64,000 nucleotides of DNA from Cloeon dipterum (GCF_949628265.1 NC_088786.1:20109681-20173680); one strand, 5' to 3'. Positions 22,980 through 35,200 are shown, counted from the first letter of the stretch. Numbers and translations are program-made. Notes: generated by a model not told the origin, from the letters alone.

Positions 22980-25900
22980 CTACGTAGGTTTACCAAATCG
23001 ATCAGGAAGTTTGATGGTTCGACCAAATCTAGTCTTCGTCGCTGGTTGTCGAACAACAGGGGCTTCAATGCGAACAGTTTTGCGAATAGATACTTTTGGT
23101 TCAGATGCTTTTGGTTGCCTAATTGATGGAGGAGGTCGAGCTGCAGGGGCCGAAGGGCCAGGTTGAGGCTCAACTGGAGGTTGCGTTGCAGACTGAGGTG
23201 CTGGCTGCGCGGACAGCGGCGCAGCAGGTTGAGGTGCAGTGGGTTGCGGCAAGACAGGCGGCGGTGCGGCGGGTTGCGGCACGTCATTTCTTCTTGCAGG
23301 CACTTCAACCCAAGGCGTTTCAGGTCTTTCGCGTGGCAAAATTGCTTCTGAAAATGCTGGTTTCAAGCGATCTATTGAGACAGTTTTGCTATGGCCTTTA
23401 AACTCTATGGTGAAAGTCTTCTCTCCACGTTCGAGCACACGGTGCGGGCCAGAATACTGCGGCGTGAGCGGTGCACGTTGCTCACATCTCAACAGAACAT
23501 GTGATGCTTTTGCTAAATCAGGGTGCACAAAGAACTTCTTATTGGAACTGTGCCACACAGGTTGTGGGCAAAATTGTTTAAGGTGACTTTGCAGGCGTAA
23601 CAGTATTTCAGTTGGAGTAAGCTGGGATTCAGGTGGAGTGTGAAATATTCACCTGGCAACCTGATGGATTCTCCATACACTATTTGTGCGGAAGAAAAAC
23701 CTAAATCTTCCTTCAAAGCAGAACGCAAACCCAGCAGAACAGGCGAAAGGGCTGCAGACCAAGTAGTCGCATGGCACGTCAGCGCGGCTTTCAGGGTGCG
23801 ATGGAAGCGTTCAATCATTCCATTTGCTTGAGGATGATATGCGTTAGTGTGTTTGATTTTGATACCTGCTTTTGTGGCGAAAGAGTGGAAGGTTTGCGAG
23901 GTGAATTGTCTACCCTGATCGCAGACAAGTGTCGTCGGCAGACCAAATCTGCTAATCCATCCATCCTTTATTGCTCGAATAACTGCTTCGCTGGTAATAG
24001 TTGACAGTGGGACAACTTCTGGCCATCTTGAAAATCGGTCAATCATAGTGAGGCAGTAGCGAAAACCTTCAGAGAGCGGTAGCGGACCAATAAGGTCAAT
24101 GTGCACGATAGAAAAACGGTCTGAAGTAATAGGAAACGAACGTAGTGGAGCTTGAGTGTGCTTCGTAACCTTTGACTTCTGGCATTCAAGGCAATTTCTT
24201 GCGAAGGTGAGACAATCCTTCTTCATTTTGGGCCAAACAAACCTTTCTGCAACCAAGCGTGTAGAGGCCTTGCCACCAGGGTGTGCAAGGTTATGTAGAC
24301 CATCAAATGCGGGTTTTCTAAATTTCAGCGGCAGGAAAGGGCGAGGTGTTTTCGTTGAAGTGTCACACCAAATTTGGTCTTCAGAATTTTCAACGGGAAA
24401 CAACTTCAGCTTCAAAGAGCTTGATGGGCCGAGATACTGCTTCAGTTCATTATCGTCCTTCTGTGCGCGTGCAATAGCTTCATGAGAGAGTGCGGCAGGA
24501 GCAGAGACAGCGTCAACACGCGATAGCGCATCTGCGACGATATTTGCTTTTCCAGGGACGTATCTAATATCTGTACAGAATTCCCCAATAAATTGCAAAT
24601 GCCTGATTTGGCGAGGTGTGCAATCTGTTCTATTCTTCGAAAATGCAGAAGTAAGAGACTTTTGATCCGTGTAAATCACAAATTGTCGTCCTTCAAGGAG
24701 GTAGCGGAATTTCTTCACAGCATCGTAAATGGCGAGCAGCTCTCGATCATAAGGTGCGTAGTTCTTCTCTGTAGTAGATAGTTTTCGACTATGAAATCCA
24801 AGGGGCTCCCAAATATCATTCACGCACTGTTGGACGACGGCGCCTAAGGCGATGTCTGATGCATCAGTCACCAGCGCAAGCGGTGCGTCGTCTTTTGGAT
24901 GTGCAAGGCACGCTGCGCTGGCTAACTCGACTTTACTTGCTTCAAAAGCGGTTTTAGCAGTTTCATTCCAAGTTAGCGGTTCCTTTTTGCGTTTCTTACC
25001 GGCAAGCAGTGCGTTTAGAGGTGCGAGAGTTGCAGCAATTTTCGGTACAAAGCGCCGATAATAGTTTAGCATGCCGAGAAACCTAGCCAATTTGTCGGCG
25101 GTCGCAGGAAGAGGAAATTCTCTGATTGCGGCGACACGCTCTGGAAGTGGAGTAATTCCTTTACTGTCCACTCGGTAACCAAGGAATTCAATAGAATTTG
25201 CGCCAAGCACACACTTCCTCGGATTGAGGACTAGACCGTGCTCGTCAAGGCGCTTGAGCACCTTTCTCAGGTGATCTTCATGCTCAGCAGCGGACGATGA
25301 AGAAATCAATATGTCATCAATATAGCAGAAGACAAAGGTCATATCGTCGAAGATCTGATCCATCAACCTCTGGAACGTCGCAGGAGCGTTCTTCAACCCA
25401 AAGGGCATGTAGGGATACAAGAATAGACCAAACGGAGTCGTTACAGCGGTCTTTTCCACGTCAGCGGGTGCAACAGGAACTTGAAGGTATGCACGTGACA
25501 GATCAAGCTTCGAAAAGATGGTACAACCAGAGAGTGCAGCAGTACAATCATAGATGTATTTCATGGGATATCTGTCACTTACGGTTCTCGAATTGAGTTT
25601 TCTGTAATCACCGACAGGGCGCCACGAACCGTCCTTTTTCGGCACTAAATGCAAAGCGGAGGCCCAGGGGCTGGTACCTCTTATCACGTCTCCTTTTTCC
25701 TCCATTTTTCGAAAGAGTTCCTTAGCTATTTTTAGCTTGTCAGCAGGTAATCGGCGGCATCGCTCAAATGAAGGTGGACCAGGTGTCGTCACAATTTGGT
25801 GGGAAGTAGAGTGCTTTACGGGGCGCCGAACCTTTGGATCGCGCAACAACTCAGGAAATTCCTTAAGCACTAGGAGACATTTATTGGAAGTCTCAACAAC

Positions 25901-26338
25901 TTTAATTGTAGGTTGATTATCTACTCGGCAGGTTCCCTTGGCCGTCAAACCAGTGGTTTTGTCAACAAGGGTTCCGTTGTCAAGGTGTACAGCAAGGTGG
26001 AAATGCACCAAGAAGTCAGCTCCTAAAATGGGAGTGTTTACGTCTGCGATGAGAAAGCACCATTGAAATTCTCGGCGCAGTTGCAGAGAAAGGGTTAGCG
26101 TGACAAATCCATACGTGTGGATAACGTTGTCATTAGCGGCAGTAAGTTTAAAATCAGTTTTCTTATGTACGCCAGGCACAAGAGAGCGCGGGATTATACA
26201 AAGGTCAGCACCTGTGTCCACGAGGTACGTGAAGGTCGTGATGGGATCAGTTAGAAATAAGCGGCATGAGCTATGGTTGCAGACAACAGCCGCGGAGTTG
26301 TGCTGCTCTTCTAGTTTCCCGGAGTTGGCTGGACAGCG
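22980..26338 (-). CDS. pol: Pol polyprotein of the Gypsy element (PR-RT-RNaseH-IN), in two frames
   Basis: The main frame is open from the gag overlap down to 23513. From the GTG codon at 26221 the listed positions are: protease VDTGADL at residues 1-7, reverse transcriptase YIDD at 300-303, RNase H TDAS at 452-455, integrase zinc site H643, H647, C677, C680, and integrase acidic triad D709 (HIDL), D768 (CDQG) and E804 (IERFH). From about 23,641 the similarity moves to another frame that runs to 22980, with a proline- and alanine-rich tail after an integrase C-terminal-like region (WHSSNKKFFVHPDLAKA). Either a small indel or a second recoding event is needed to join the two parts. Translation is expected as a Gag-Pol fusion. 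The product lacks a detectable chromodomain. Confidence 0.9.
26311..26320 (-). promoter_or_regulatory. Programmed -1 frameshift site at the gag/pol junction
   Basis: On the element's strand the last gag codons read CCG GGA AAC TAG. The bases GGGAAAC (26320-26314) form a canonical X-XXY-YYZ slippery heptamer in the gag frame, directly followed by the gag stop. A -1 slip continues as CTA GAA GAG, which is the pol frame leading into the protease. The geometry is direct; use in cells is inferred. Confidence 0.85.
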
Positions 26339-27204
26339 TCGGCTTTAGGAAAATGCCGGCAACCTTCTTGGCATTGGCGAGCGCGAGCACCAAAACGATC
26401 GTGGTAGAAACAAAGTGAGGAGTCATTTGGCGCATTTTCCTGAGATTGCGAGCGGCGCGGGCGCGATTTACTTCTGCTGAATCGCCGACCGCGGTTGTTA
26501 TCACCCTTTTTCGGCTGTCTACCGCGGGTGTCATCGACCTGACTCAGGTTGAATGCCTCTGTCATTGTTTTCATTGCTGCTTCCAGGGCGGCAAAACGCT
26601 GCTCGTAGTTCATGGCAGGGCGCAGCGCTGCAGGAGGAGCAGGCGCTGACGCAGCTGCTACTATGGCACGGGCGTCATTCACTTCTTGCGGTGGCTGATA
26701 CTGATATAAAACATCAGCCTTTCTCGCAGCTTCGTCTATGTCCGGCTCGACTACAAGGACGTGACGCCATTCAGCTGGCATCGCGTCACGCCAAACTGCA
26801 AGCAAATCGGTTTTGAAAATAGGGTTTGCCAAGGTAGTTTCATCTGCGATGGTCCGGAGACGATTCAAAAATTCGGTTGGCTTCATGGAACCTAAAGGAA
26901 TAGCCTTCATCCGTTTTCGGAGCGCGTCATAATCCTTTGGTCGGAGGTTTTCCAAAATCGCTGCCTTCAACTTAGTATAAGGTGTTTCCTCTGGCGGTCT
27001 GCGTACGAGATTCCCAGCTGCTTCTGGTAATTCGTCGAAAGGGACTGCACTTGCAAGCGTCAGGAACTTATCCAGTTCATCTTCCACTTTGTGTTGGCGG
27101 AACCTCCCTTCCAGGACCGCAAAGAATTTATCAGCGTGGTTGGTAGAGTATTCCGGTGGTTTGAAAAATCCTTTGGAGGATTGGGCTGGTATTTCGTCTG
27201 GCAT
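26311..27204 (-). CDS. gag: Gag of the Gypsy element
   Basis: The first ATG is at 27204; the frame is open upstream to a TTG at 27234 inside the leader. About 297 aa, ending at TAG 26311-26313. Seen: a capsid-like helical region with LNRLRTIADET and, near the C-terminus, one zinc knuckle CFYHDRFGARARQC-QEGC, spaced C-x2-H-x9-C-x3-C (CHCC type). A basic, serine/arginine-rich stretch precedes it, as expected for nucleocapsid RNA binding. Gag forms the particle and packages the element RNA. Confidence 0.9.
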   Translation of the reverse strand: MPDEIPAQSSKGFFKPPEYSTNHADKFFAVLEGRFRQHKVEDELDKFLTLASAVPFDELPEAAGNLVRRPPEETPYTKLKAAILENLRPKDYDALRKRMKAIPLGSMKPTEFLNRLRTIADETTLANPIFKTDLLAVWRDAMPAEWRHVLVVEPDIDEAARKADVLYQYQPPQEVNDARAIVAAASAPAPPAALRPAMNYEQRFAALEAAMKTMTEAFNLSQVDDTRGRQPKKGDNNRGRRFSRSKSRPRRSQSQENAPNDSSLCFYHDRFGARARQCQEGCRHFPKADAVQPTPGN

Positions 27205-27215
27205 CCTTTCAATTG

Positions 27216-27233
27216 TCACGTCGGGCTGCACCA
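27216..27233 (-). promoter_or_regulatory. Primer-binding site, tRNA-Trp-like
   Basis: TGGTGCAGCCCGACGTGA on the element's strand, four bases inside the 5' LTR. It starts TGG, complementary to the CCA end of a tRNA, and resembles the complement of the tRNA-Trp 3' end with a small internal difference. The identification is from memory of tRNA-Trp, so the tRNA assignment is moderate. Confidence 0.7.
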
Positions 27234-27237
27234 AATA

Positions 27238-27841
27238 TGGGGAAACGGAGAGTCAAATCCCTCAAATGGTTTAGATACCAGACTTTATTGTTTTGCCTCG
27301 AGGTTGAACTGGAATTACATAAGAATTCAGTCAAGAAAAATGTCAATAATGCGTATTACAAATAAGAATTTCAGAAATTTATAAAAGTAAAATTCAACTA
27401 AAATTGTAAAGTAATAAAACATAAATTACACATTAAAATACAATAGGTAAATATAATATTATTAACATCACAGCAATAAGATGTAAATTGATTAAAACAA
27501 ATCTTACCCCGGTAAACGGGTCGGGTCAGTTATGAGGCGAGAACAATATTAATTACACCAGGAATATTACAGGCAAGGTCAGCGTACTGCAAATTAATAA
27601 ATAGTCATTTGGTATTTGAACTTTAACTCACTGCGTACAAAGTTTAAGATATCATTTTAAGTTTTCTTACGGGCGTGTGATGAGCACTGAGTTTCACTGG
27701 CCTTGCGAGCGTTAACACGTAGCTGCTTAACGCTCGGCTGATATATTGGGAATAATCACTTTATCACAAAACTAGCAGTGCGCATGGGCGCACAGGTGAA
27801 CTTCAGGGTAAAGGTTAACACCATTAGGTGGAGGCACTACA
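27238..27841 (-). repeat. 5' LTR (604 bp) of the Gypsy element
   Basis: Same ends as the left LTR. As the upstream LTR it should carry the element promoter and transcription start; no TATA box is assigned with confidence. Confidence 0.93.
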
Positions 27842-27847
27842 ATTGTA

Positions 27848-29209
27848 AAAAAACTGAAGAAAAATTTTGCTGGTCATTTCAAATGTTAAAATGCGAATCA
27901 CAATACAAAATGACAGAGTTGATAGTTGGATTGTTGCAACGCAAAAATTTAAATCAATTTGAATTGTTGACTTTAGTTTGCCTTTGATCGAATATTTTGT
28001 TTGAATAATTATCTCAACAATGTGCAATAATCAAATTAGGGCTGAGTAACAGTTCAATTTCAGAATTTGCCAAATTTATCAGGTATTCAAACAGTTTTTC
28101 AATGATTTTTAAGCTTGAACTAAATTCCTCTCGCCGCGATATATCCAACGCTGTGCAAATTTCGGGGTAATTTTCCTTACTGGGGAAATAATTCCTGATT
28201 TTCAATAGGGAGAGAGTGCTCACCCCGCTTGATTAGCATGCAAACTTTGGAGCCAATAATATCAGAAAGTTTAGCATCAACCTGCGTAACTTATGCTGCT
28301 TCCCAATTTTCAGAGAATGTTTGATGTGAAAGTTTTTTGTTTGAAATTTTCATTGCTGATCCACTCAAACTATAAATAATGATACAATTTGTAATTTTCT
28401 TCCGCTTCAAGTTTTTGATATGTTTCACCCAAAAATTTAAAAGCAGCGAGCGCGGCACTAAAATTTGAGGTTTCTTTCACAATTTGAGAACTTATTACTA
28501 GAGCAGAGCAGAGTTTGTAGTTTTGATCGTTTGGCCGTGCAGTTTTTACCCAGAATAGATTTTTCCGGGAAAACAGCAAGAAAAGGCCAGCTATTTTCTA
28601 TGAGTTTCTCCTAAAGCCACAAAATGGGAAATTTGAAAGATTGGAGGCCCTAAATTTATATTTTGGTTTTAGTTAAACAGAGGTTTAAAGTGACCACTTT
28701 CTTTAAATGCTTAAAATCAGTGATCTCTGATCTGACTTTGTGATCTGTATTTTTTAAGTGCAAGAATTAAATGGCAAAAATTAATCCATTTTACATAATA
28801 GGATATCCCGGTTTTCCAGATTTTCCAAGCGTGAAAAAGCAAGAATCTCGTCTTTAATACTGCAAATTTTTGTAAATTGTAACAACTCAAGAAAAAACAC
28901 TGGAGTCTTGTTGTCCGGCCACTCTTTTTCCAAATCACTGAAATCAAAACTTTTGCATCGTATTTTTAGTGAGTTTTTCAAAACAGAATATTCTAAAAAT
29001 GGCTCACCATGATTAAAATAAAGAAAAAGCCGTCTAACTTCTCAATATCCCGGCTCAAAACAATGTGAATATTGCACCAAAAATATACTGTCTAGGCTGT
29101 ACCAAGTGAGTAAATTGGCCAATTTTCAGCCGCAAAAAACAGCCATTCTTTTGAAAAATAATATTCCCTCAGTAAAACATTTCTGTTTGTTCGGTTATTT
29201 GGCTGACAG
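27848..29209. other. Spacer between the LTR element and the first recognised channel exon
   Basis: AT-rich, with one dispersed repeat copy (28122-28255). The missing first coding exon and promoter of the DEG/ENaC gene are expected here, but no ATG exon ending in the required phase (one base left over) was found with confidence. Confidence 0.45.
28122..28255 (+). repeat. Dispersed CTCTCG-core repeat, copy E
   Basis: Reads TTCCTCTCGCCGCGATATAT, then AGGGAGAGAGTGCTCACC and CGCTTGATTAGCATGCAAAC. It includes the full right half of the family. Confidence 0.7.
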
Positions 29210-32200
29210 GTTGCAAGTGTCGAAGGACGACTGGCGAGGTTCAGCGCCGGTGCGTCCTCTCGAAGCGGCGCCGCCTCTCGAGCGACCTTGAACTCGGCGC
29301 CGGCGACGGGCCGTGGTGGTCGTCCGTGGCGGACGGGTGGAGTCTTTTCAAGGCCTTCTGCGACAACACGGCGCTGCACGGCCTCCGTTACATCACCGCC
29401 GAGGGCATGCCAATTGTCCACAGGTCAGTGCATTTCTCCAGAGACATATGATATTGTAGATGATCCGACAGATGCTTTTTTCCTCCCTTGAGATACAGAA
29501 TGATGGGAGCAAGAAGCAGCAGGAAAATACGGTCGCAAATTAAATGGAAAATCTATGCATTGGTTGTGTTTGTGTGTTTGCATGCAATAAATCACAAAGT
29601 ACTCGTCGCGATTGTGGATCGAAGAGTGTACCGTTTTACCTGGAGAAGATTGATTTTAATCAATCGTTTTGTGAGCGCTTCAAGATACTTTTTTTGGGCT
29701 TCCTGATAAACAATATATACTAATAAATGTTTTCTGAGGATTTTGAGATGAAATTTTTTCCTGAAACTAGGCCCCATTTGACTTTCCCGTATTTTCGTTG
29801 TTTTTCGGGCGTTTGAATTTTGAATTTCTGACTGAGTTTTGTTCCAAATCAGTTCAGATTGTTCGCAGATCAAAAAATCGGATATCGTTGAACTCATCTC
29901 TGCAACTGGACAACTTTCTTGTTGACCTCAAAGTGGAAGGTGAAAGGTCAAGATCAATTAAATCGAATTTTCGATAAGTTTAAACCTGGAATGGTGTTTT
30001 CCCTTAATTTTTTATTAATTACTAACTAAAAACTACTAGATTGGTGCTTATTCGGGTTTTGAATAATATTGAATTACCTAAATTTCAGCTTCTAACTGTC
30101 GGATTTCCAAAATCCACACACCACTAGACTATTCTTGGCCTCCCCCTAACATCCGAAGTAGTCCGAGGATACTACCCCTTCAACCCCCATTTTCCACCCT
30201 AGAAACGTAGAATTTTGAAAAAAGATTATTGTTTACACTTCACTGTGCAAGAAAAGTCGAACGGTAGAGGTTTTTGTGTTTGTGTTTGCGAATATCTGAA
30301 AGAAAAAGAGGGGTTTCACCAAATTTTTACTCCCAAGCATTAGATTCGCCAAAACTGCACACCGTTCGACTTCTCATGAACATTCCATGAACAACCTTTC
30401 AACTCCTTTAATTTAAATTTCACATATATGTGCAATGACAACGTGGCACATAATAAGATCAAATTTTCAGGGAAAATTGTAAGGAATTAACACACCACAT
30501 TGTTGAAATCAATATCTATATATCAGAAAAAAATTTATTTAATGCGCCAATTGAAGGAAACGGGGATGGTAAGAGAATAATAAAGGATTACTCTGCACAT
30601 CAAAATCTGGTCGTGTTTTACCCCCATGTTTTTTTGAACCTTTCAGTTTATCCCATCTTTTCATTTCGAAGACCCAAATTGATCAACATGCATAACAATT
30701 TGCAAGTCAATTGTCAATTTAAATAACTCATCTAAATGTGTACAAACTGTTTGAAGTTATAACATAAATAAAATCAATCGTAAAAACGAGCCGTGAAAGA
30801 TGAGATACATACTACATACAGTAAAAAATATTATTTATCTCTTCTGATGTACACTTTTGGTGTTTAATCAAGCTTGAATTAAAAATCAATCGTAAACCAA
30901 TCATAATTTAATCGCTAAACTTGTAAAATTTGTTTTTCCTTTCGAAATATTGAACCATCAATTCAAACCGTTAAAATGTTCAAATATTTACATACCAAAA
31001 TGTTTGAATTTTGAGAAGCCACAATATTTGCTTTACCTAATTTTGACATCAAACTGCTCTTGGAACAAATTATTATTTCATGAGATGGAAAGTGGAGTGG
31101 AAACATTGGACCACGACCACAGGCAATTCTACTAGTGCTTTTACTGTGAAAACAGATCGATCAGAACTCTGTTGTACTGGCGACGTATACTCGGCTCGGG
31201 TCTTACAATGAGTGGCCGGGAACAATGATAAATCATTTCAAATCTCTGTTTTTATACGCAATCTAAAGAGGTATAAAAATAATTCAGGAAAAATAAACTT
31301 TTACCAAAGATATACACCAAAGAGTGAATCATAATTGTGATATTATTGATATGTGCTCCAGTTCTGATTCTGATACTATATTTTTGATCAGACATTATTT
31401 TTACTTTAAATTGCGTATCAACGGGGAAACTTACAAAGCGTGTAACTTTAGAAGGTTAGATTCTTCCTAGAAGCGATAAGTTACAGAAAACTGCTGCTAA
31501 AACAACCTAGTGGGAAGACCTTGGAATTTCATCGTTCTATATCATTTTTCATATTCCCGCAAATCTTGTTAGAGAGAAAACTGCGTCCTTCCATGGTAAC
31601 GAACTCGTATTAAATTGCACTGAAACTCCATGTCGCGCAGATCTATCCAGTACCCGCAGCACACTAGGGTTGGTAATTTTGAACGATATAAAATGCACAA
31701 ACCCTACATTACACTCTGGGCGAAATTGCAATTTTTCCCTGTTCAAGAAGCGGCACGCAGAAAAGTCAATAAAAACAAACGCTGCACACGTGGACAGCGA
31801 GTGGGGCGCGCGTGTGCCTCGAACCCGCAGATGTTTGCGTTTGTCACACGCTCGACTTGGCGCAACCCTGCCGCTGCTGTCAATGGGCGGCTTACATTAG
31901 GCGTTATGCAATAAATGTAAATGCGGCGATCGAACGTGCTGATTGTGTGTCCGCCCTCAGGCTGATGTGGGTGGCGACGTGCTTCGCGGGCCTGCTCGGC
32001 GCCGGCTGGCTCATCTGGTCCATTTGGCTGCGCTACGCCACCAGCCCCACCGTCACCATGGTCCAGGACACCTCCTACCCACTCTACCACATCCCCTTCC
32101 CGGCCGTCACCGTGTGCAGCGTCAACAAAGTGCTCAGGTCCGAGGCCGTCAAGTTCGTCGAAGAGTGAGTCGATAATTTTCTCGCCAAAAAATGAATTTA

Positions 32201-35200
32201 GGGCAGAGATGGAATGATCGGAAATAAACACTCCTGATCCGATTACGTCGAATTGTCTTTTTTGTTTTCAGGTATACGGGGAAAAACAGCAGCAGTGAAG
32301 AGGCTGCTCGGTATCTGGCGGTGGTTGGCGCCCTCGGATTGATGAGCTACCCCACCTACCACAGACCATTCCAGTTTTTTCAGTATATATATAACATGCT
32401 TCCTTTTCTTCTCGTTGGTGCAAATAAAACAAAAAGCTCTCTCCCAGCTTTTCTAAGAATAACCAAGGCACCGAACAAGAGCTCTATATCAGTTCGGCAA
32501 TTTTGCCTATTTGCTTTTCTGTTTTCTTTCATCCTTTCCTCCGCAACTGCCTGTTTGCTCTTGCTCTCCTGCTTCTGTTTTTGCCCATAGCTTTGCTTTT
32601 AACGGCCCACACACAAAGTTACATGATTTATAATGACAACTATCAGGGTTAGAGAGTGTTTTTTGGAATTTGATTTTGCGAATGCAATGGATTGCATTTC
32701 CACGAGAGATTGGGGACCGATTTGACCAGTTTTTGAGACGTTATAAATAACTATCCCTTTATTTCTTATCAGGAGGTTATAGGAGTGGAGGACTAACGTT
32801 GAAAATAAATGGTGGATGCCTTAGTTTTAGGTTTTAATAAAAAGAAAAACAATAAAAATCGATCCCAACTTTTGTCGAATAACAGTTGTAAACGCGAAAC
32901 TTTTACCATTTAAACCTATATCTTTCAACGGTCACAACTCATACTGTCAACTTATTACTAAGAACGCTCAGCAAAATAAGGTTAGAGATAACACTTCTGA
33001 AGTCTTAAAAAGCTGTCAAATCACTGCTGAGTCTCATATGACATTTTCAAGAATTTGCAACACTCAATAAAACCTGTCCTGTTCCAGAAAATGTTATTTT
33101 TCCTGTCGGATATTCAGTAGGAATACGGAATTCCAGTTTCCTAGATTCCTTTTCCTGTCCAGGAATTATCTCTGTTGCTAATACGGCGTAAAATTAACTA
33201 AAAGACATTCCATTTTAAGAATCGAACATTCGGAGCATTTTTCGGAGCAGTTAAAAACATAAATCCCACCTTCCTAAGGCTGGAAAATCTTTAAATCCTT
33301 CTAATTAATCTAATTTTGCATTTTCTACCCTTAAAAAAAGCATTGAAATAATTAACAAATTTTTCGAAATTGTTAGAGAAAATACGTAAATTTGTGTTGT
33401 TTAAAAAAATGTGTTTTTATGGTAAAATCTGTCTTTGGAATTTGGCAATTTTTCATTATTATTGTGTGCGCTATTAGGTACAACATGAGCGGTAGGCCTC
33501 TTTTAAGCGACGTGAACGTGACAGAGCTGATGCTCAGGGTGATGCCCAGTTGCACGGACATCTTCGTCGCATGCTTTTGGAAGGGCATGGAAATCGATTG
33601 CTGTGAGCGATTTCTCGTACAAAGGACTGAGGAGGGCTTCTGCTACTCTTTCAACTCGAGAACGGCGGAAACGCGGTAGGCTAAATCCACCGTTTGTTCG
33701 TTTTGTTGTCTTAAACAGGGAATTTCCGGGAATATTTGATGGGAGAGAATTTCAAAGAATCATTTTAATGAAGACATAAGTAGGAGGAAGGATATTATAT
33801 CTCTTTTGATTTTCCTGTTTAGAAGCAATGAGTTTCCTTCCTCAGCACCGGAGATTGTAAGGCAATTTGTCACAAAATTATAAATTAGCGAAGATCAAGC
33901 GGACAAGACTGCAAAATTTTATAATAAGAGTATCCTCTAGCAACTGTCGATTTTTACGGGGCTTGACAAAAGAGCGAATGATTGATGAAACGACTGACGA
34001 CTGTACTGCTTCTTTCAGGAATTTTTTTTGATATTGCATTTGTTTTATCAAAAGGCTGAGAAATTGCGTTTTTATACGTCAATTGTTTTTTCCAGAGCTT
34101 TCCTGCTCAAGATTTTAACTTTCGGAGATAAAAATTATAAACAGAGGATACTTAAATTACTTCGTAAAAAGGTCACTTTGGAATTTAATCATCGTTTTTT
34201 CATGTCTACGAATGAATTAAAAATTTGAATATCGAGATCAATTTGCTACGATTTATTCCCTTCTGAACTTCTAGCATAAACATTACACTTTTTGGATATG
34301 TTGTCTTGCATTTCAGAACAAAAATAAACTAAATACTTTGTCAGAAAAAAACGTATTATTTATGGGAGCAAATCCGATTTGCGCGGCATCTTTTTCCACG
34401 GTCGTGAATAATTGATTCGCCGATTTACAGCTGGAACGAATCGTTGCTTCGTAATAACGCAGCTGGGGCAACAACAGGACTTGAAGTGTTCTTCAAAGGT
34501 CAAGCAGGACAGGCGATCGACGGCTTAGATATCCTGCGCGGCATCAATGTTGGTCGCTAACACGGTCGATCGACCTATTTTTCAATTTTTGCTCCCGCAG
34601 GTGCACATCCATCATCCCGACTCATACCCTGACGTGGCGAAAGGTCTGTTTGTGCCGGAGGCGCCGAGCCACGTGATGATGGCACAGGTAATGGTACTGT
34701 ACCTTCCAAGGTTTTGGTGACAAAGATGATGTTCTCACCGTCGCATTCTTGTCAAGACAAAAAGGGTGTGCTTCGTTTTGAATCAGGATCTGTGTTCAAT
34801 TGGCGACGAATTCATAACTGTTGAGAGTTGCTGATGAGCTGCACTGTGCCAGTTTAAACACTAGAATTAGTAGGGTTGGAATTTTTGGACAGTTTCAGGT
34901 CGATTTTTTAGAGAATAAAAATTAAGTTTGAAATTAATGCCAATTTATTTTTTAATGAAAAAAGACCGGAATTTTATTTAAACTTTAAAGTTCATCAGGT
35001 TTTGACCTTTCCTGTAAATTTAATCATGAGACAAATATTACAATAATTTTCATTGGATTTTTTTTTAGATAAACAAATTGCACCAGAAAAGTTAAAAGGT
35101 TTCGGTTTTTCAGGTGGTTTTAGACCTTTTTGCAGTTCTAGACAATTTTAGGTGTGTCTCAAGATTAATTCAGACGCTCAGATATAAAAAAAACTGAAAA

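Larger units (their letters stand above)
22347..27841 (-). mobile_element. Complete Ty3/Gypsy LTR retrotransposon, CsRn1-like
   Basis: 5495-bp element read on the minus strand, flanked by ATTGTA duplications. LTRs of 604 and 606 bp differ by a single TA dinucleotide, so insertion was recent. Order is LTR, primer-binding site, gag, pol (protease, reverse transcriptase, RNase H, integrase), LTR, the Ty3/Gypsy order; there is no env-like frame. The Gag zinc knuckle is CHCC rather than CCHC, and the primer site resembles one complementary to tRNA-Trp; both are hallmarks I associate with the CsRn1 lineage. Pol is reached by a -1 shift at a heptamer beside the gag stop. One further break in frame near 23,641 separates the integrase core from its C-terminal part. 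An old or defective copy is therefore unlikely, but this copy may not be fully functional. Confidence 0.95.

Noticed and set aside
23123-27384. Several plus-strand open frames across the LTR element
   Set aside because: They are antisense shadows of gag and pol, with no independent motifs.
29023-29060. ATG exon starting MIKIKKK as the first exon of the channel gene
   Set aside because: The only nearby GT leaves two bases, but the 29210 exon needs one.
31743-32231. 162-codon minus-strand frame over the channel TM1 exon
   Set aside because: Antisense of a GC-rich coding exon; the plus strand encodes clear DEG/ENaC motifs.
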